Shown one piece after another: positions 12,735-15,286 of a DNA stretch of 15,286 bases. The notes under the pieces were generated by a model. The model saw only the letters and a list, made by a program, of their open reading frames with translations. It was not told where the DNA came from and ran no database searches. The DNA is from WHSO01 sp050485485 (GTDB taxonomy: Bacteria; Pseudomonadota; Alphaproteobacteria; SMXQ01), in contig JBJHBM010000044.1 of the NCBI GenBank assembly GCA_050485485.1, positions 1 through 15,286 of the forward strand. The letters are read 5' to 3'. Made by a program: the position numbers and the translations under genes. The number at the start of each line of letters is the position of its first letter. Position 1 is the stretch's first letter.

Positions 12735-14003
12735 CTAACGCACGCGGCGCAGGTGGGCGGGCGGCATCACGCGGACGGCGGTGATGCGGTTGCCCTTGCG
12801 TCCCAGCACCTCGAAGCGGAAGTCGTGGAAGTTGAACACCTGTCCGGGCTCGGGGATCAGGCGCGATTCGTGCAGCACGAGGCCTGCCATGGTCGAGGCC
12901 TCCTCGTCCGGCAGCGTCCAGTCGAAGCGCCGGTTGACGTCACGGATGGTGACGTCGCCGTCCACGATCACGGTGCCGTTGCGCTGCGGCCGGATGCCGC
13001 GGCGTGGGACGTCGGTCTCGTCGGAGATGTCGCCCACGATCTCCTCGAGGATGTCCTCGAGGGTGACGATGCCGAGCAGGTCGCCGTACTCGTCCACCAC
13101 CAGTGCGAAATGCTCGCCGCGCCTGCGGAACGCCTGGAGCTGGGACAGGAGGTCCGTGGTCTCGGGGATGAACCAGGGCTCGGCGGCAAGCCCCACGACG
13201 TCGAGCCCGGCGAGGTCGCCGTCGCGTTCCTCCACCGCCTTGAGCAGCGCCTTGGCGTGGAGCACGCCGATGACGTTGTCGGGCTGGCCGCGCCATAGCG
13301 GGATGCGCGTGTAGGGGCTCGCCACGATCTGGCGCAGGATTTCTCCCGCCGGCAGGTCGGCGTCCACGGTGACGACGTTGGAGCGGTGGACCATCACCTC
13401 GCCCACCTCCACCTCGACGAGGTCGAGGATGGAGTGCAGCATGACGCGCTGCTGGCGCGCGCCGCCCTTGTGCAGCTCGATGGCGCCGCGCAGCTCCTCC
13501 TCTCCGAGCGTGATGCCCGATTCGAGGCGGATCCCGACCGCCCGCAGCAGCGTCCGCACGATCCAGTGCGCGCCCGCCGCGAGCGGCGCGAACAGCACCA
13601 CGAACAGGCGGATCGGGCGCGCGACCGCGAGCGACAGCGACCTCGCATGGTTGATGGCGTAGCTCTTGGGGAGGATCTCGGAGAAGACCACGACCAGCAC
13701 CGTCATGGCGACGGTGGCGTAGACGATGCCGGCGTCGCCGAACAGCCGGATCAGCATGCCGGTCGCGAGCGCCGAGGCCAGGATGTTGACCAGGTTGTTG
13801 CCGATCAGGATGGTGCCGAGGAGCTGCTCCTTGCGGTCGCGCAGCCGGTTGACCAGGCCGGCGCGCGCGTCGCCCGAGCGTTCGAGCTGGTGCATCAGCG
13901 GCCGCGAGGCGGCCGTGAGGGCGGTTTCGGAGCCCGAGAAAAAGGCCGAGAACACCAGCAGCCCGAAGATGGCTGCCAGGTTGGCGATCAGGAAGGCATC
14001 CAT
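12735..14003 (-). CDS. CNNM/CorC-type membrane protein with CBS pair
   Basis: The product is a 422-residue inner-membrane protein of the HlyC/CorC (CNNM) family, linked to Mg2+/Co2+ homeostasis. Residues 1 to about 190 are a DUF21 transmembrane domain with the typical FSAFFSGSETALTAAS start, IGNNLVNILASALAT and VVVFSEILPKSYA. A CBS pair occupies about 205-330; the second repeat has the classic LVVDEYGDLLGIVTLEDILE. The C-terminal CorC_HlyC domain (about 340-415) includes DGDVTIRDVNRRF and the FEVLGRKGNRITAVRV end. Length and order are normal. The ATG at 14003 has TAGGA about eight bases upstream. The start is 34 bp after the aroB stop on the same strand, suggesting co-transcription with aroB. 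The transported ion is inferred only from the family; older annotations as hemolysin are misleading. Confidence 0.94.
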   Translation of the reverse strand: MDAFLIANLAAIFGLLVFSAFFSGSETALTAASRPLMHQLERSGDARAGLVNRLRDRKEQLLGTILIGNNLVNILASALATGMLIRLFGDAGIVYATVAMTVLVVVFSEILPKSYAINHARSLSLAVARPIRLFVVLFAPLAAGAHWIVRTLLRAVGIRLESGITLGEEELRGAIELHKGGARQQRVMLHSILDLVEVEVGEVMVHRSNVVTVDADLPAGEILRQIVASPYTRIPLWRGQPDNVIGVLHAKALLKAVEERDGDLAGLDVVGLAAEPWFIPETTDLLSQLQAFRRRGEHFALVVDEYGDLLGIVTLEDILEEIVGDISDETDVPRRGIRPQRNGTVIVDGDVTIRDVNRRFDWTLPDEEASTMAGLVLHESRLIPEPGQVFNFHDFRFEVLGRKGNRITAVRVMPPAHLRRVR

Positions 14004-14037
14004 GCCGGTTTCCTAGCGTCTGTCGGGGAAGGGTCGT

Positions 14038-15159
14038 TCAGGCGGCGACGCGCCGGGCCAGCAGGGCGCGCACGTCGGCCTCGTCCACGTCGCGCGACAC
14101 GATCCCCTTGCCGATGTCGCGGGCGAGGATGAAGGTGAGCCTGCCGCCCCGCACCTTCTTGTCGTGGCGCATGTGGACGAGCAGGCGGTCGGGGTCGAAA
14201 TCGAAGCCGGCGGGGGAGGCGCGCATGCCGACGCTTTCCAGGTGGCGCGCGAGGCGCGCGGCCCGGCCCTGCGGGCACAGGCCGATCCGCTCCGACAGCT
14301 CGAGCGCCAGCACCATGCCGATGGCCACCGCCTCGCCATGCAGCAGGCGGTCGGAGAATCCGGTTTCGGCCTCCATCGCGTGGCCGAAGGTATGGCCGAG
14401 GTTGAGGAGCGCGCGCTCGCCCTGCTCGCGCTCGTCGGCGGAGACGACGTCGGCCTTGGCCTGGCAGCTTACCGCCACCGCTTCCGTGCGGGCGGCGACG
14501 TCACCCGCGATCAGCGCCGCGCCGTTGCCGTCCTCCAGCCAGCCGAAGAATCCCGCATCGCGGATGACGCCGTACTTCACCACTTCGGCGTAGCCTGCCT
14601 GCAGCTCGCGCTTCGGCAGCGTGTCGAGCGCGCCGACGTCGGCCAGCACCAGGCGCGGCTGGTAGAACGCGCCCACCAGGTTCTTGCCGTGGCGGGTGTT
14701 GATGCCGGTCTTGCCGCCGACCGAGCTATCCACCTGCGCCAGCAGGGTGGTCGGCATCTGCACGAAATCGATGCCGCGCAGCGCGATCGCGGCGGCGAAG
14801 CCGGTGAGGTCGCCCACCACGCCGCCGCCGAGCGCGACCAGCATGGAGGCGCGCTCGATGCCGTGATCGAGCAGGTCGCCGATCAGGGATTCGAGGTGGG
14901 CGAAGTCCTTGGCGTGCTCGCCGGGGTCCAGCACCACCGCGCGATGGGCGATGCCGGCAGCATCGAAGCTGGCCGCGACGCGCGCGAGGTAATGGCCGGC
15001 GACGTTGCGGTCGGTGACGACGATCACGCTCCTGCGCTCGCCCTGTCCCGCGAGCAGCGGCGCCACGTGGCGCCCGGCCTCGGCCAGCAGGCCGCCGCCG
15101 ACGCGGATCTGGTAGGACCGCTCGCCGAGCGGGACGTCGATGATGCTGTATCCGTCCAT
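14038..15159 (-). CDS. aroB: 3-dehydroquinate synthase
   Basis: The product is a 373-residue cytoplasmic enzyme that converts DAHP to 3-dehydroquinate in the second step of the shikimate pathway, using NAD and a divalent metal. The NAD/substrate region shows ALGGGVVGDLTGFAAA and MPTTLLAQVDSSVGGKTGIN. Metal ligands fit Glu192 (GYAEVVKYG), His256 (LGHTFGHAME) and His274 (LLHGEAVAIGM). Lys and Arg residues in NTRHGKNLVGAFYQP match the substrate pocket. Length is typical. The ATG at 15159 follows a GGAAACGGAAAC purine stretch. In many alphaproteobacteria aroK precedes aroB; only 127 bp remain upstream here, so that cannot be confirmed. A CorC-type gene follows 34 bp downstream. Confidence 0.97.
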   Translation of the reverse strand: MDGYSIIDVPLGERSYQIRVGGGLLAEAGRHVAPLLAGQGERRSVIVVTDRNVAGHYLARVAASFDAAGIAHRAVVLDPGEHAKDFAHLESLIGDLLDHGIERASMLVALGGGVVGDLTGFAAAIALRGIDFVQMPTTLLAQVDSSVGGKTGINTRHGKNLVGAFYQPRLVLADVGALDTLPKRELQAGYAEVVKYGVIRDAGFFGWLEDGNGAALIAGDVAARTEAVAVSCQAKADVVSADEREQGERALLNLGHTFGHAMEAETGFSDRLLHGEAVAIGMVLALELSERIGLCPQGRAARLARHLESVGMRASPAGFDFDPDRLLVHMRHDKKVRGGRLTFILARDIGKGIVSRDVDEADVRALLARRVAA

Positions 15160-15207
15160 GTTTCCGTTTCCAAGCCTATACCATGACGTGCCGCGGCCGC
15201 GATGCGC

Positions 15208-15286
15208 TCAGGATGCGTCGTGCCGGCTTCCGCCGCGGCGCGGTCCGCGCGGTCCGCGCGGCCGGCGCCGGCCCGGGGTCCGGCCC
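15208..15286 (-). other. Possible 3' end of an upstream gene (aroK expected, not proven)
   Basis: Reading the minus strand from the window edge, one frame is open for 25 codons and stops at TGA (15210-15208), 48 bp before aroB. It encodes a Gly/Pro/Arg-rich tail containing GPRGPRR. At DNA level a 9-bp unit GCGGTCCGC is tandemly repeated at 15240-15257. Position suggests the end of aroK, but the composition is low-complexity, and all minus frames are open for much of the stretch, so coding is uncertain. Confidence 0.25.

Overview
The window is about 15.3 kb of GC-rich bacterial chromosome. It looks alphaproteobacterial: CobS and CobT are the aerobic (CobNST) type, a J-domain protein sits directly upstream of cobS, and small RHH, DUF2889 and BolA proteins of alphaproteobacterial style are present, as is an intergenic palindromic repeat of a kind common in that class. 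A Rhodospirillales-like source is a guess from overall style and was not demonstrated. I see no rRNA, tRNA, CRISPR, phage or transposase gene.

Layout. (1) 1-1554, plus strand: the 3' part of a long alanine-rich coiled-coil gene. Its visible part is fourteen uninterrupted 25-residue repeats followed by a non-repetitive C-terminal domain. (2) 1589-1688: a dispersed palindromic repeat. (3) 1818-3542, plus: a Kef-type cation/proton antiporter with a C-terminal TrkA-N domain. (4) 4862 down to 3601, minus: an ArsR-type regulator translationally coupled (ATGA) to a protein with two tandem AHSA1/SRPBCC domains. This pair looks lower in GC than its surroundings and may be acquired. (5) 5080-5367, plus: rpmB (ribosomal protein L28), with a strong bidirectional terminator and a second, shorter copy of the palindromic repeat behind it. 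(6) 11155 down to 5482, minus: a same-strand run of DMT/EamA transporter, J-domain protein, cobS, cobT and, after a 225-bp gap with its own candidate promoter, a Tat-exported dienelactone hydrolase-like protein. (7) 11253-11564, plus: a BolA-family gene, divergent from that run. (8) 11758-12063, plus: a small ribbon-helix-helix protein. (9) 12649 down to 12089, minus: a DUF2889 protein with a good sigma-70-like promoter. (10) 15159 down to 12735, minus: aroB followed by a CNNM/CorC-type CBS membrane protein.

How the genes fit together. CobS (AAA+ ATPase) and CobT (VWA/MIDAS subunit) are two of the three parts of the aerobic cobaltochelatase that inserts Co2+ into hydrogenobyrinic acid a,c-diamide during vitamin B12 synthesis. 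CobN is not in the window. The adjacent J-domain protein has a CX4C...CX2H motif and an HPD J-domain and is the likely chaperone partner of this machinery. BolA, DnaJ-like, cobS and cobT form a neighbourhood I recall as recurrent in alphaproteobacteria; here a DMT transporter separates bolA from the rest. aroB supplies the shikimate pathway. Most of the rest is ordinary housekeeping or transport.

The most unusual item is the coiled-coil gene. Its repeat is exactly 25 residues, which resolves into two heptads plus one hendecad. Secondary items are the two copies of the palindromic repeat, a long nested inverted repeat upstream of rpmB, a perfect operator-like palindrome upstream of the hydrolase, a seven-codon ORF overlapping the bolA start, and a CG-alternating palindrome between the -35 and -10 boxes of the DUF2889 promoter. 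I found no clear new multi-gene system.
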